Assembly (NCBI GenBank): GCA_036269075.1
Contig: DATASX010000112.1
Coordinates: 1 to 45,839, forward strand
Origin: Sporichthyaceae bacterium
Lineage (GTDB): Bacteria; Actinomycetota; Actinomycetes; Sporichthyales; Sporichthyaceae
DNA: 45,839 nt
Direction of reading: 5' to 3'
Below, piece after piece: positions 7,429-15,195 of the stretch (its first letter is position 1; every line of letters starts with the position of its first letter). The notes beneath the pieces are model-generated. The model made no database searches. It saw only the letters and a program-made list of their open reading frames with translations, and had not been told where the DNA came from. The position numbers were made by a program, and so were the translations under genes.

Positions 7429-8826
7429 CTAACGGATCGGCGTCGGCGCCGCCGTCTTCGCCGGTTCGGACTTGGGCCGCTCCGGCTTCGCCTGCGGCGG
7501 CCCCGGCTGCGTCGAGTTGGCCTGCCCCGGCTTGGCCGGCTCAGCCTTGACCGGCTCAGCCTTGACGGGCCACGGCGCGGGCATCAGCACGTCGGGCACC
7601 GGGCTGCCGTAGGCCGGCGGCTTCGCGCCCGCGTAGTGCGGAAACGCTCCGGTGCGCCAGGTGTCCAGCTGCGCCGTCGGGGTGCTGTTCAGCCAGCTCG
7701 CGGCCTCCTGGTAGCTGACGCAGCGCACCTCCGGCTTGTTGCACGTCTCCTTGACGAACGAGGTCAGGGCCTGGGTGTACGCGCCGTTGTGCCACATCTC
7801 GAAGTGGTCGCCGATGAACAGCGGCGCCCGGTCGCCGGTGTAGGACTTCTCGAAATAGGTTCGGTAGGTGTCCAGCGCCTGCTGACTCCAGCGCGCGGAC
7901 GCGGCCTTGTCCACCGGCGCGTCAAGGCAGTCCTTCTCGTGGTAGTCGCAGATGTTCCAGTCCATGTCCAGGTCGTAGTGCGAGCTCCCGTACATCGGCA
8001 CGGTGGCCAGCGGGAACACCCACAGGTTGGACGGCCCGGTGTCGGACGCACCGCGGTACGGCCAACGGATCTCCGGGGTCGGGCTGGTCTCGTAGGTGAA
8101 TCCGTGCTTGGCGATCACCGGGTACAGGTTGCGGAAATTGCCCTCCAGGCAGGGCGTCCGGTCGCCGACCACGTCCTCGCCCTTGAACCCGAGGTCGATC
8201 GGCGGGTTCAGGTGGTTGGTCATGTTCGCGTTGTCGACGGCCTTGTAGAACTGCTGGAGGTCCTGCTCCCAGTCGGCCTGGGAGAACGAGCCGACCGAGC
8301 CCTTGCCGGAGCCGCAGATGTGGCCCATGAAGTGGGTGCCGATCTCGTTGCCCTCGGCGTGAGCCCGCTTCAGATCGGTCATCTCATGGCGCACGGCATC
8401 GGTCTCGGACTCCCCGGGCAACGACTCGATGTGGGGCACCAGCATGCCCATGTTCATGTTCGCCGGGCCCCACTGCGGCGCGTCGTAGGTGTGCTGGGTC
8501 TGGCTGGTCAGCAGTTGGGTGCCGGAGAGGAAGAACGTCATCCGGGCGTCGTAGTTCCGGGCCACCGACAGCCAGTAGTCGAACATCGAGAAGTGGCCGG
8601 CGGTGCCGTTGAACGTGTTCCCGGAGTCGTCGAACGCGACCACCACGACCTGCGGCGGGCGCTGCCCGGCCGGGACGGAACCCAGGCGCGCGGGCCCGAC
8701 CTTGGCCGGCGTGGCAGGGGGAGAGATCGCCGCGGCGGCGGGACTCGCGCCGTACGGGCCGCCGGAGGTGGCCAGCGCGGTCGCGACGATGAGCGCACCA
8801 CCGGCGCCGAGAGCTTTTGTGAGCAT
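7429..8826 (-). CDS. Secreted polysaccharide deacetylase-like protein 1
   Basis: The 465-residue protein has a Sec signal (residues 1-32) and a NodB-like core. Motif 1 is VVVVAFDDSG with D66 and D67; motif 2 is EIGTHFMGH with H165 and H169. These are the metal-binding D-H-H positions of carbohydrate esterase family 4. Further segments shared with its paralog at 13633-14883 are GDRTPCLEGN, GDHFEMWHNGAYTQAL and VKETCNKPEVRCVSY. It should remove N- or O-acetyl groups from a wall or capsule polysaccharide outside the cell. The C-terminus is a Lys/Pro/Ala/Glu repeat rich in AEPVK units. GGAGG lies only one base before the ATG, an unusually tight spacing. Confidence 0.85.
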   Translation of the reverse strand: MLTKALGAGGALIVATALATSGGPYGASPAAAAISPPATPAKVGPARLGSVPAGQRPPQVVVVAFDDSGNTFNGTAGHFSMFDYWLSVARNYDARMTFFLSGTQLLTSQTQHTYDAPQWGPANMNMGMLVPHIESLPGESETDAVRHEMTDLKRAHAEGNEIGTHFMGHICGSGKGSVGSFSQADWEQDLQQFYKAVDNANMTNHLNPPIDLGFKGEDVVGDRTPCLEGNFRNLYPVIAKHGFTYETSPTPEIRWPYRGASDTGPSNLWVFPLATVPMYGSSHYDLDMDWNICDYHEKDCLDAPVDKAASARWSQQALDTYRTYFEKSYTGDRAPLFIGDHFEMWHNGAYTQALTSFVKETCNKPEVRCVSYQEAASWLNSTPTAQLDTWRTGAFPHYAGAKPPAYGSPVPDVLMPAPWPVKAEPVKAEPAKPGQANSTQPGPPQAKPERPKSEPAKTAAPTPIR

Positions 8827-8839
8827 GCCTCCAATTTGA

Positions 8840-8853
8840 CATGAGAATTCATG
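8840..8853. promoter_or_regulatory. Inverted repeat in deacetylase 1 promoter region
   Basis: CATGA-GAAT-TCATG is a perfect 5-4-5 inverted repeat 14 bases upstream of the deacetylase 1 start, in an unusually AT-rich stretch. It could be an operator. No regulator is known for it. Confidence 0.3.
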
Positions 8854-8979
8854 CAAATCGGATGAATGTACGAATAGGGACGAATTGAGACGGATTGCCG
8901 GTAATGCCCGGTTCGGCCCCTTTTCCGGGTATTTATGTGCTTTCCGGCAACTGTTGCGCCGCGAGTGGGACCGGTGCCT

Positions 8980-9039
8980 CCGATCATCGATGATCGGATG
9001 GGGCTCTCTCATACGCGGGTGGGGTTCTCTCATACGCGG
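8980..9039. repeat. Dispersed palindromic repeat, copy A
   Basis: An 18-base perfect palindrome CCGATCATCGATGATCGG (8980-8997) is followed by ATGGGG and two direct copies of TCTCTCATACGCGG at 9005-9018 and 9026-9039, exactly 21 bases apart. Bases 8980-9017 are identical to the minus strand of copy C (13609-13646). The element sits in the gap between deacetylase 1 and the histidine kinase, just upstream of the kinase. Two half-sites spaced by two helical turns would suit a dimeric DNA-binding protein. Confidence 0.75.
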
Positions 9040-9066
9040 AGCACCGCTCGCCCTACGCTCAGGGAC

Positions 9067-10434
9067 ATGACCGCAAGGCCGGGCCGCCGTCCTCGGCCGG
9101 GCACAGTGCCGGGCGAGGACGAGGTACGCCCGACGATCTCGCTGCGCAGCCGGATCCGGCGGGTGATCCTCGGCGCGGCCGGGATCGCGCTGCTGCTGTT
9201 CGCGGTTCCCTTGGCGGCCACGGTCGCGGTGGTCGTCCGGTCGCAGACGATCACTGCGCTGCAGCACGACGCGACCCGGGTCTCGGCCAACGTGCCGGAT
9301 GCACCGATCGTGGTCGGCCGGCCGCTCGCAGTGCCTGGGCTGCTCGGTTCGACCGACATCGGCATCTACACCCGCGACGGCATTCGGGTCGTCGGCGCCG
9401 GGCCGCTGCACTCGAAGTTGGCGGCCCTGCCGGTCGACACCGCCGAGCACGAGGACCGGGAGGACGGCGAGTACGCGGTCTCGGTCCCGGTGGTCTCCGA
9501 CGGCACTGTGATCGGCACGGTCCGGGCCGGGACGGCGGTCAGCGGGGTCGTGCTGCGGATCGTCTACGGCTGGATCGCCCTGCTCGTCCTGGCCGGGTGC
9601 ACGCTGGCGCTGACCCGGCTGGTCGCGGCCCGCCTGGCCTCCCGGGTGGCCACGCCGGTCGAGCAGTTGACCGACGCGGCTCGGGCGCTGGGGGCCGGGG
9701 CCTTCGACCTGGCGCTGCCGAAATGGGGACTGCGGGAGACGGACGAGGCCGGCAGCGCACTGCTTGAGACCGCGCGGCGGATCGGGGCCGTGGTGCACCG
9801 GGAGCGGGCGTTCACCCGCGACGTCTCGCACCAACTGCGCACCCCGCTGGCCGGGCTGCTGACCGGGCTGGAGAACGCGTTGCGGGAGCCCGACGAGGCC
9901 CGGCGGGTGCAGCACATCGAGACCTCGCTGGGTCGGGCCCGGCACCTGCAGACGATCGTCGCGGACCTGCTGGCAGTCCGCAGCACCGACGAGCACGCCC
10001 CGTGCGACGTCGCGGCCGAGGTCCGCGCCGCAGTGACGCGGCATCAGTTGCCGTCCCAGCGGGCGATCCGGCTGCGCTGCGACGACGTCCCGGCCGCACG
10101 ATGCCCGGCCGCGGTGGTCCGTCAGGTGCTCGACGTGCTGCTGGACAACGCGACCCGGCACGGGGCCGGTGACATCACGGTGACCGTTGAGGCGCTCGGC
10201 GACTCTGTGGCCGTCGAAGTCAGCGACGAGGGCGCGGGATTCGCGGTCGACGCGGTGCCCGGCACGGGGCTGCGGCTGGCCGAGGACATGGCCGAGTCGG
10301 TCTATGGGGCGTTGCTGGTTCGTCGGCGGGCGCCCCGGCCGCGCATTGCGCTGCTGGTGCCGGCCGTCCCGGATCCCGCGCAACCGGATCGGGCCGAGTC
10401 GCCACCAGCCGACGGGGTGGGCCAGGATGACTGA
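9067..10434 (+). CDS. Orphan sensor histidine kinase
   Basis: The 455-residue protein has one membrane segment at about residues 32-57, an extracytoplasmic sensor domain, and a second segment near 165-188 running into a HAMP linker (VATPVEQLTDAARAL). The HisKA box is RDVSHQLRTPLAG, with phosphoacceptor H255. The ATPase domain shows an N box DVLLDNATRHGAGD, G1 DEGAGF and G2 GTGLRLAEDM. It should sense an outside signal and phosphorylate a response regulator, but none is encoded nearby. The following thioredoxin-like and DsbD-alpha-like genes overlap or abut it, so envelope redox state is a plausible stimulus (inference). Repeat copy A lies directly upstream. Confidence 0.92.
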   Translation: MTARPGRRPRPGTVPGEDEVRPTISLRSRIRRVILGAAGIALLLFAVPLAATVAVVVRSQTITALQHDATRVSANVPDAPIVVGRPLAVPGLLGSTDIGIYTRDGIRVVGAGPLHSKLAALPVDTAEHEDREDGEYAVSVPVVSDGTVIGTVRAGTAVSGVVLRIVYGWIALLVLAGCTLALTRLVAARLASRVATPVEQLTDAARALGAGAFDLALPKWGLRETDEAGSALLETARRIGAVVHRERAFTRDVSHQLRTPLAGLLTGLENALREPDEARRVQHIETSLGRARHLQTIVADLLAVRSTDEHAPCDVAAEVRAAVTRHQLPSQRAIRLRCDDVPAARCPAAVVRQVLDVLLDNATRHGAGDITVTVEALGDSVAVEVSDEGAGFAVDAVPGTGLRLAEDMAESVYGALLVRRRAPRPRIALLVPAVPDPAQPDRAESPPADGVGQDD

Positions 10435-10435
10435 C

Positions 10436-10987
10436 ATGCGCTTCCGCTGCGCCCTGCCCACCGTCGGGCTCGTGCTCGTCCTGGCCGGCTGTGGTGGTGG
10501 CTCGAAACCGTTCCCCGGCGGCGACGACCCGACGTTCGCCTCCCCGGCCCCGACCGCCGCGCCCAGCGCGAGCCCGTCGGCGACGGCGTCGAGCACCGCC
10601 TCCGCGTTCGACCCGAGCCGGGACGCCACCGCGGACATCACCGCCGCGCTCGACGCCGCACAGGCCGACAGCAAGCCGGTGCTGCTGGACTTCGGCGCCT
10701 CCTGGTGCCCGGACTGCGTGGCGTTGGCCCACACGTTCACCGCGCCCACGGTGCAACCACTGGTCGCCGGTTTCCACGTCGTGGAGATCGACGTGGGCAA
10801 GTTCGACCGCAACACCGACCTCGCGGCCAAGTACGGGATCGACTATCAGCACAGCGGAATCCCCGCGCTGGTCGTACTGTCCCCGCAGGGCCAGGTGCGC
10901 ACCACGACAGAGGACGGCTCGTTCGCCGACGCGAGCCGGATGACCCCGGCCCAGGTCGCGACGTTCCTGAGGCGTTGGCAGCACTGA
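10436..10987 (+). CDS. Thioredoxin-like (DsbD-gamma-like) lipoprotein
   Basis: The 183-residue protein has lipobox LAGC (16-19), an Ala/Ser/Pro linker and a thioredoxin-fold domain from about residue 60. The active site is C91-P-D-C94 in VLLDFGASWCPDCVALAHTF. The context TFTAPTVQPLV and VVEIDVGKFD resembles the C-terminal (gamma) domain of DsbD and TlpA/DUF255-like reductases more than cytosolic thioredoxin. It should shuttle electrons to disulfides outside the membrane. AGGA lies 8 bases before ATG 10436; ATG 10427 is in frame and overlaps the kinase stop. The next gene encodes a DsbD-alpha-like domain, so together they resemble a split DsbD. Confidence 0.85.
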   Translation: MRFRCALPTVGLVLVLAGCGGGSKPFPGGDDPTFASPAPTAAPSASPSATASSTASAFDPSRDATADITAALDAAQADSKPVLLDFGASWCPDCVALAHTFTAPTVQPLVAGFHVVEIDVGKFDRNTDLAAKYGIDYQHSGIPALVVLSPQGQVRTTTEDGSFADASRMTPAQVATFLRRWQH

Positions 10988-11454
10988 GGCCGCTGGTCGC
11001 GCTGACCCTGGTGCTGTCGGCGGCCGGGTGCGGCAGCCACCACGCGGGACCGCCGACCGCGACCGGCTTCTCGGCCGGCGGGGTCGACGTGACGCTGCGG
11101 GTCTCCGGCGACACCGTCGCCGCGACGTTCCGGCCCCAGCAGGCCGGCTTCCACATCTACAGCGTCGATCTACCGGACGGTGGCGTGGACGGCCTCGGGA
11201 TCCCGACCCGATTGCGGGTGACCGGCGGGCTGACCGCGACCGGCGCGGCCACCGCGGATCAACCGGTCCGGATGCTGCAACTGACCGGGCTGTCCACGCA
11301 GCTGCCGGTGTACCCGGACGGGCCGGTGACCGTCACACTGCCGGTGAAACGCTCAGGGAACTCGGCCCAAGTCGTGGTGTCCTACGGCGCGTGCAGCGCC
11401 GCCCAATGTCTGATCCCGGTGACCAACCACGCCGTCCCCGTCGCGGTGCCCTGA
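10975..11454 (+). CDS. DsbD N-terminal (alpha) domain-like lipoprotein
   Basis: The 159-residue product starts at TTG 10975, overlapping the upstream thioredoxin gene by 13 bases. It carries a lipobox AAGC ending at C19. The rest is a beta-rich domain with FHIYSVDLPDGG and VVVSYGACSAAQCLIP. The paired C140 and C145 near the C-terminus match the placement of the active Cys pair in DsbD-alpha domains (Y-x-x-C-x-x-x-x-C-x-P). It probably relays electrons from the neighbouring CPDC lipoprotein to substrates. The 3' end overlaps the convergent EamA gene by 102 bases. Assignment is by motif and neighbourhood, not a full alignment. Confidence 0.75.
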   Translation: MAALRPLVALTLVLSAAGCGSHHAGPPTATGFSAGGVDVTLRVSGDTVAATFRPQQAGFHIYSVDLPDGGVDGLGIPTRLRVTGGLTATGAATADQPVRMLQLTGLSTQLPVYPDGPVTVTLPVKRSGNSAQVVVSYGACSAAQCLIPVTNHAVPVAVP

Positions 11455-12339
11455 GGCTGACGGACGGCGCTGCGCCAGCGCGACGCCGGCCAACACCACC
11501 GCGGTGCCGAGGATCAGATTCGGCTCGACCGACTCGTCCAGGAACGCCGCGCCGAGCAGCACCGACACGATCGGCATCAGGTAGGTGACCGTGCTGGCCA
11601 CCGCCGGGCCCTCGTCGACCACGAGCTTGTAGTTCAGTACGAAGGCCAGCCCGGTGCCGCCGAGGCCGATCGCCGCGACCGCGCCGATCACCTCCGGGTG
11701 GGGATGCACCGCCGAGCGGCCCAGGAACGGCAGCGCGATCAGTGCCCAACCGGTGGCGGCGGTGAGTTGGCCCGCGGCCAGCACCAGCGGCGGGATGCCT
11801 CGACCGACCAGCCGACGGCCCATGTAGACGAACGACAACCCGTAGGCGGCCGAGGCGATCAGGCAAGCCAGCGAGCCACCCGTCGTCCCGCCGTGCCCGG
11901 CCCGCCACGGGGCGAGCAACAGCACCGCGCCCGCGAACCCGACCACCAGGCCGGCGACCCGGCGCGTCCCGAGCGGTTCGGCGTCCGACCGGCCCGCGCG
12001 GCCGACCAGGCCGAACGCGAAGGTGCACAGCGGAGTGGTCGCGTTGATCGCCCCGGCGAGGGTTGAGTCCACCGAGCGCTCCCCGACCCCGAACAGCGTG
12101 TACGGCAGCGCGTTGGCGAAGAACGCGGCCAAGATCAACGCCTGCCAGGTCTCCCGCTCTCGGGGCAGCCGCAGCCCGCGGGCGTGCACGACCGCAATGA
12201 GCACGGCCGCTCCGATCGCGAGCCGCAACGCCGTGAGCTGGACCGGCGAGAGCCCATGCAGCGCCAGCTTGATCCACAGGAAGCTCGAGCCCCACAGCGC
12301 CGCCAGCAGTCCGAGGCGGGCGGCGCTTCCGGGTCTCAC
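11353..12339 (-). CDS. EamA/DMT-family transporter
   Basis: The 328-residue protein has ten hydrophobic segments in two EamA repeats, with the family signature LLAALWGSSFLWIKLAL near the N-terminus and SAAYGLSFVYMGRRL at the start of the second repeat. Members export amino acids or other metabolites. I place the start at GTG 12339, directly before the first membrane segment; ATG codons at 12366 and 12381 are in frame and would add a short polar extension. After the last helix there is a polar His/Gly/Asp-rich tail of about 40 residues. That tail is the part antisense to the DsbD-alpha-like gene, which suggests read-through extension of the original C-terminus. Confidence 0.85.
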   Translation of the reverse strand: MRPGSAARLGLLAALWGSSFLWIKLALHGLSPVQLTALRLAIGAAVLIAVVHARGLRLPRERETWQALILAAFFANALPYTLFGVGERSVDSTLAGAINATTPLCTFAFGLVGRAGRSDAEPLGTRRVAGLVVGFAGAVLLLAPWRAGHGGTTGGSLACLIASAAYGLSFVYMGRRLVGRGIPPLVLAAGQLTAATGWALIALPFLGRSAVHPHPEVIGAVAAIGLGGTGLAFVLNYKLVVDEGPAVASTVTYLMPIVSVLLGAAFLDESVEPNLILGTAVVLAGVALAQRRPSASGHRDGDGVVGHRDQTLGGAARAVGHHDLGRVP

Positions 12340-12385
12340 CCGACCAAGGTTGCCCCACGCCCCCATCCCTGCGCCGGCCAATTTA

Positions 12386-12488
12386 CGACGCTCCGCTCAT
12401 CGATGAGCGGAGCGTCGCACTCTCATACGCGGGCCGACGTTTCCGGGCTCGAATCGCCTCCGGGATGACGTCTCGCGTATGAGAGACG
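12386..12488. repeat. Dispersed palindromic repeat, copy B
   Basis: A perfect 32-base palindrome at 12386-12417 has the core CCGCTCATCGATGAGCGG, the same centre as copies A and C but with changed arms. It is followed by ACTCTCATACGCG (12419-12431) and, about 30 bases later, a 24-base unit (12463-12486) ending CGCGTATGAGAGA, identical to 13598-13621 in copy C. The two inner units are inverted and can form a hairpin. The element lies just downstream of the stop of the endonuclease-like gene. Confidence 0.75.
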
Positions 12489-12501
12489 GTGGCGGGCCCG
12501 A

Positions 12502-13459
12502 TCAGCCGACTCGACCCAGGCGCCGTTGCGCTTGAGCGATAGCGGCGCGCAGAAGCGCGTCCAACAGGTCGGGGTCGTTACCGATGTGCCAGTCCCATCG
12601 CACGACGTCGAAGCCCAGGCCGCGAATGATGCGCTCACGCTCAGCTTCGTCGCGCTTCGCCGCACGCGGGTCTCGGCCGTTCATCGTGTATTTGGCCTCG
12701 CCATCCGCCTCGCCGACCAGTCGCAGCAGCGGCCAAAAGAAGTCCACCCGGATCCTCCGGTAGCCGTCGTCGAGGAGGACCACCTGCAATTGCGGCATGG
12801 GGATCCCGGCTGTTCGCATCGACAACCGCGAGATCGACTCGAGCACCGACTCGGTTGCCGGATCGGCGAACTCGACACACTCGCGGGCGACTTCGATGCC
12901 GGGCCGGGCGCTCCAGCTCCAGGACTGTGGCACGCAGCTGATCAGGCGTCAGCAACCCGAGTCGATAGGCGCCCTCGGCCGCGACCACCCCGTCGTCGAA
13001 ACCATCGTGGGCAGCCAGATCCAGGACAGTGCGAGCGGCCGTCGTGACCCGAACACCGAGACGTTCCTCGACGTGAGCCTCGGGTAGCCGCGCGACCCGC
13101 AGGTAGTAGCCGTGCCGATGGGTTCCCGCGGTGCCCGCGCGGCCACTGACCGCTACAGCCAACTCCGCCGGGCGCGTCGAGCGCATAGGCAGACCGTGAA
13201 TCCGGGCGGCGGAGGTACCGACCGCGACGAGACGACGACGGGGCATCGCCAGACCGAGCGCCTCGATGTCCTGGGCGTGCCAAGTCGTGTCCAGCCGCGT
13301 CGCCGTATGACGAGCCTCGGCGGTCGCGAGGACGCCCCGGCGCAGCTGCACCAGACGGCCGGACCGCACGCCTTGCCGCAATTCGCCGAGCGTGCACCCG
13401 TTGCCCGCGGCATCGAGGGTGGTGAACGGGCCGGTCGTGAACCGGGAAGGGAGCTGCAT
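12502..13459 (-). pseudogene. AbiEi-like / DUF559 endonuclease-domain gene with frameshift
   Basis: Two adjoining frames together make one normal protein of about 318 residues. The first frame (from ATG 13459 to about 12905) encodes an AbiEi-type N-terminal region: FTTLDAAGNGCTLGEL, RRGVLA, SAARIHGLPM, VTTAARTVLDLAAHDG and LLTPDQLRATVLELE. The second frame (about 12905 to 12502) encodes an endonuclease-like domain: RPGIEVARECVEFADP, YRRIRVDFFWPLLRLVGE and ERERIIRGLGFDVVRWDW. They are joined by one extra base in the C/G-rich stretch near 12903-12916; removing one C restores a continuous LELERRPGIEVAR. The cause may be a true mutation, a sequencing error or recoding. The gene is bracketed by repeat copies B and C. 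Confidence 0.75.
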
Positions 13460-13573
13460 AGCGCGACCATGACGGAACGGTCGCTCCCGCGCTTGGAGCA
13501 AACGTCGGCCTGTGGACAACGACCGGCTGGGGACGCGCGCTACGGCAACCCGGGTCGCCAAGTGGCTCAGACC

Positions 13574-13653
13574 ACTCTCATACCTGGCGCGTCATCAGGA
13601 TGACGTCTCGCGTATGAGAGAGCCCCATCCGATCATCGATGATCGGATGGGGC
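13574..13653. repeat. Dispersed palindromic repeat, copy C
   Basis: ACTCTCATAC (13574-13583), the 24-base unit shared with copy B (13598-13621) and a perfect 32-base palindrome (13622-13653, core CCGATCATCGATGATCGG) follow one another. Relative to copies A and B the order is inverted. The palindrome overlaps the 3' end of deacetylase 2 and contributes its last codons and TGA stop at 13633-13635. It could also act as a bidirectional terminator. Confidence 0.75.
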
Positions 13654-14883
13654 CCCCATGGTCTGCGCGGGCAGGGCCTGGAGCGCCTTGAGCGTCTCCG
13701 GCGACTGCGCCTCCATCCAGTTGATCAGCTCGGTGAAGGTCACGCACTTGGTCTCGGGCCGCCCGCAGGTCTCGGAGATGAACTGGCCCAGCGCCTGGGT
13801 GTAGATGCCGTGGTTCCAGTTGGCGAAGTGGTCGCCGAGGATCAGCGGGGCGCGGTTGCCGTCGAACACCGCCTGGTAGGCATTGCGGTACGTGTCCAGG
13901 ACCTGTTTCTGGTACGCCGGGTACAGCGCCGGCGACCCGTCGACCGCGTGGGTCTGCATGTCGTAGAAGTTGTAGTCCATCGACAGCACATGGGTGCCGG
14001 TACCGGCCGCGCGCAGGTCCTGCATCGGGATCTCCCAGATGCCGGTCGCCGGGTCCGTGCGCGGCCACTGCAGGTAGCCGGTGTCGCTGGTGTCGTAGCG
14101 GAAGCCCATCGACTTCAGCACCGGGAACAGCGTTGACGGCTTGTACTCCAGACACGGGGTGCGCTCGCCGACGACCTCGGAGTCCTTGAACGGCAGCGGG
14201 TCGGCGTCCGGCGCATCGGCGTTGGTCCGCCAGTTGTGCAGGAACGTGAACCACTGGGTGATCTCGCTGCGCCAGTCGTCGGCCGTCCAGTGCAGGCCGC
14301 CGCCGGCGCCGCAGAAGTGCCCGTTGAAGTGGGTGCCGATCTCGCTTCCCTCTTTGTAGGCCTGGTACACCTGCGCCATCCGGGCCTGGACGTCGGCGTC
14401 GCTCACGGACCAGCCGATGTCGGAGGCGCCCGGCTGGTGGTGCGGCGGGTTGTAGAGGTTGGCCTTGCTCTTGGGCACCAGGTACGGCCCGGACAGGTAA
14501 TACGTCAGGTGCGCGCCGACCTCGTTGGCGATGCTCCGGTAGTAGTTCCAGCGGTCCAGGCTGCCGGCGCCGTCGAAGGAGATCACGATGAACTGCGGCG
14601 GCTTCTCACCCGGAGGCAGCGGCGTCGCGCGCAGTGAGTCGGCGACGGCCACACCGGAGGCCGAATTGTCGGCGTCCGCGGTGGCGCTCGGGGTCGGGGT
14701 GGCCGACGGAGTCGCCCCGACGGTCTCCTCCGGAGTGGCCGGCGCGGGTGCCGGCACGGCGAGCGCCGCACCGGTATCCCGACGTTCCAGTGGGTTGGTG
14801 CACCCCACCAGCCCGGTTGCGACGGCCAGGATGAGAGCAGTTCGACCGGCCAGCCGCACATTCCGGGGAATTCTCAGGGTCAC
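13633..14883 (-). CDS. Polysaccharide deacetylase-like lipoprotein 2
   Basis: The 416-residue protein is a paralog of the one at 7429-8826, with a lipobox LVGC at 25-28 and a long Ala/Thr/Pro linker. Matching blocks are PPQFIVISFDGAG, EIGTHFNGHFCG (H185, H189), GERTPCLEYKP, GDHFANWNHGIYTQAL and ISETCGRPETKCVTF. Motif 1 here is FDG (D104) where the paralog has FDD, so one metal-binding Asp of the CE4 pattern appears to be missing and activity may differ. The start is a GTG directly after a hairpin. The final residues APSDHR and the stop are translated from the palindrome of repeat copy C, so the native C-terminus was probably replaced. Confidence 0.82.
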   Translation of the reverse strand: MTLRIPRNVRLAGRTALILAVATGLVGCTNPLERRDTGAALAVPAPAPATPEETVGATPSATPTPSATADADNSASGVAVADSLRATPLPPGEKPPQFIVISFDGAGSLDRWNYYRSIANEVGAHLTYYLSGPYLVPKSKANLYNPPHHQPGASDIGWSVSDADVQARMAQVYQAYKEGSEIGTHFNGHFCGAGGGLHWTADDWRSEITQWFTFLHNWRTNADAPDADPLPFKDSEVVGERTPCLEYKPSTLFPVLKSMGFRYDTSDTGYLQWPRTDPATGIWEIPMQDLRAAGTGTHVLSMDYNFYDMQTHAVDGSPALYPAYQKQVLDTYRNAYQAVFDGNRAPLILGDHFANWNHGIYTQALGQFISETCGRPETKCVTFTELINWMEAQSPETLKALQALPAQTMGAPSDHR

Positions 14884-15195
14884 TCGAGGAAGTTAGTTCC
14901 TCGCAACTGTTCCGGCAGCGCTGCTTGTCCTGTCCTGTACGGGGTTGGTGGAATTTCGACCGGACTTTTCACTCTTTGTAGTACACACCGGGCGTCGGAC
15001 TCGAAACGGACAGCGCTTCCTGAGAAACCGTCTGCCGACGGTCGCGTCCGGCGGGGCGCTCGAAGGCCTGCGGGCCCAATGTGGCGGGCGGAGTTTGGGG
15101 CCGGCTTCGGACTTCCTACGACCGGTCACGGACCTGTCCGCGTCTGCTGCGTACGCTTCGCGACGAGGGGTTTCGGGAGCTGGCGAGGGGGAGCG
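14884..15195. other. Intergenic region with start-proximal hairpin
   Basis: No credible gene is visible in these 312 bases between two divergent genes. CGAGGAA-GTTAG-TTCCTCG (14885-14903) is a perfect 7-5-7 inverted repeat one base from the GTG of deacetylase 2. In its mRNA the hairpin would end at the start codon and include the purine-rich GAGGAA. The middle (14938-14990) is less GC-rich and probably holds promoters for both genes. GAGGGGGAGCG at 15185-15195 is the ribosome-binding site of the sulfotransferase gene. Confidence 0.5.

Noticed and set aside
7429-10830. A minus-strand open frame of 1133 codons spanning the deacetylase and the reverse of the kinase region
   Set aside because: Only the part from 8826 downward has a signal peptide and family motifs. 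The rest is antisense to the histidine kinase and thioredoxin-like genes and is low-complexity Arg/Pro/Gly.
8980-13653. CRISPR array or insertion sequence explanation for the repeat copies
   Set aside because: Copies are not regularly spaced, there are no spacers, no cas genes and no transposase or target-site duplications that I can see.
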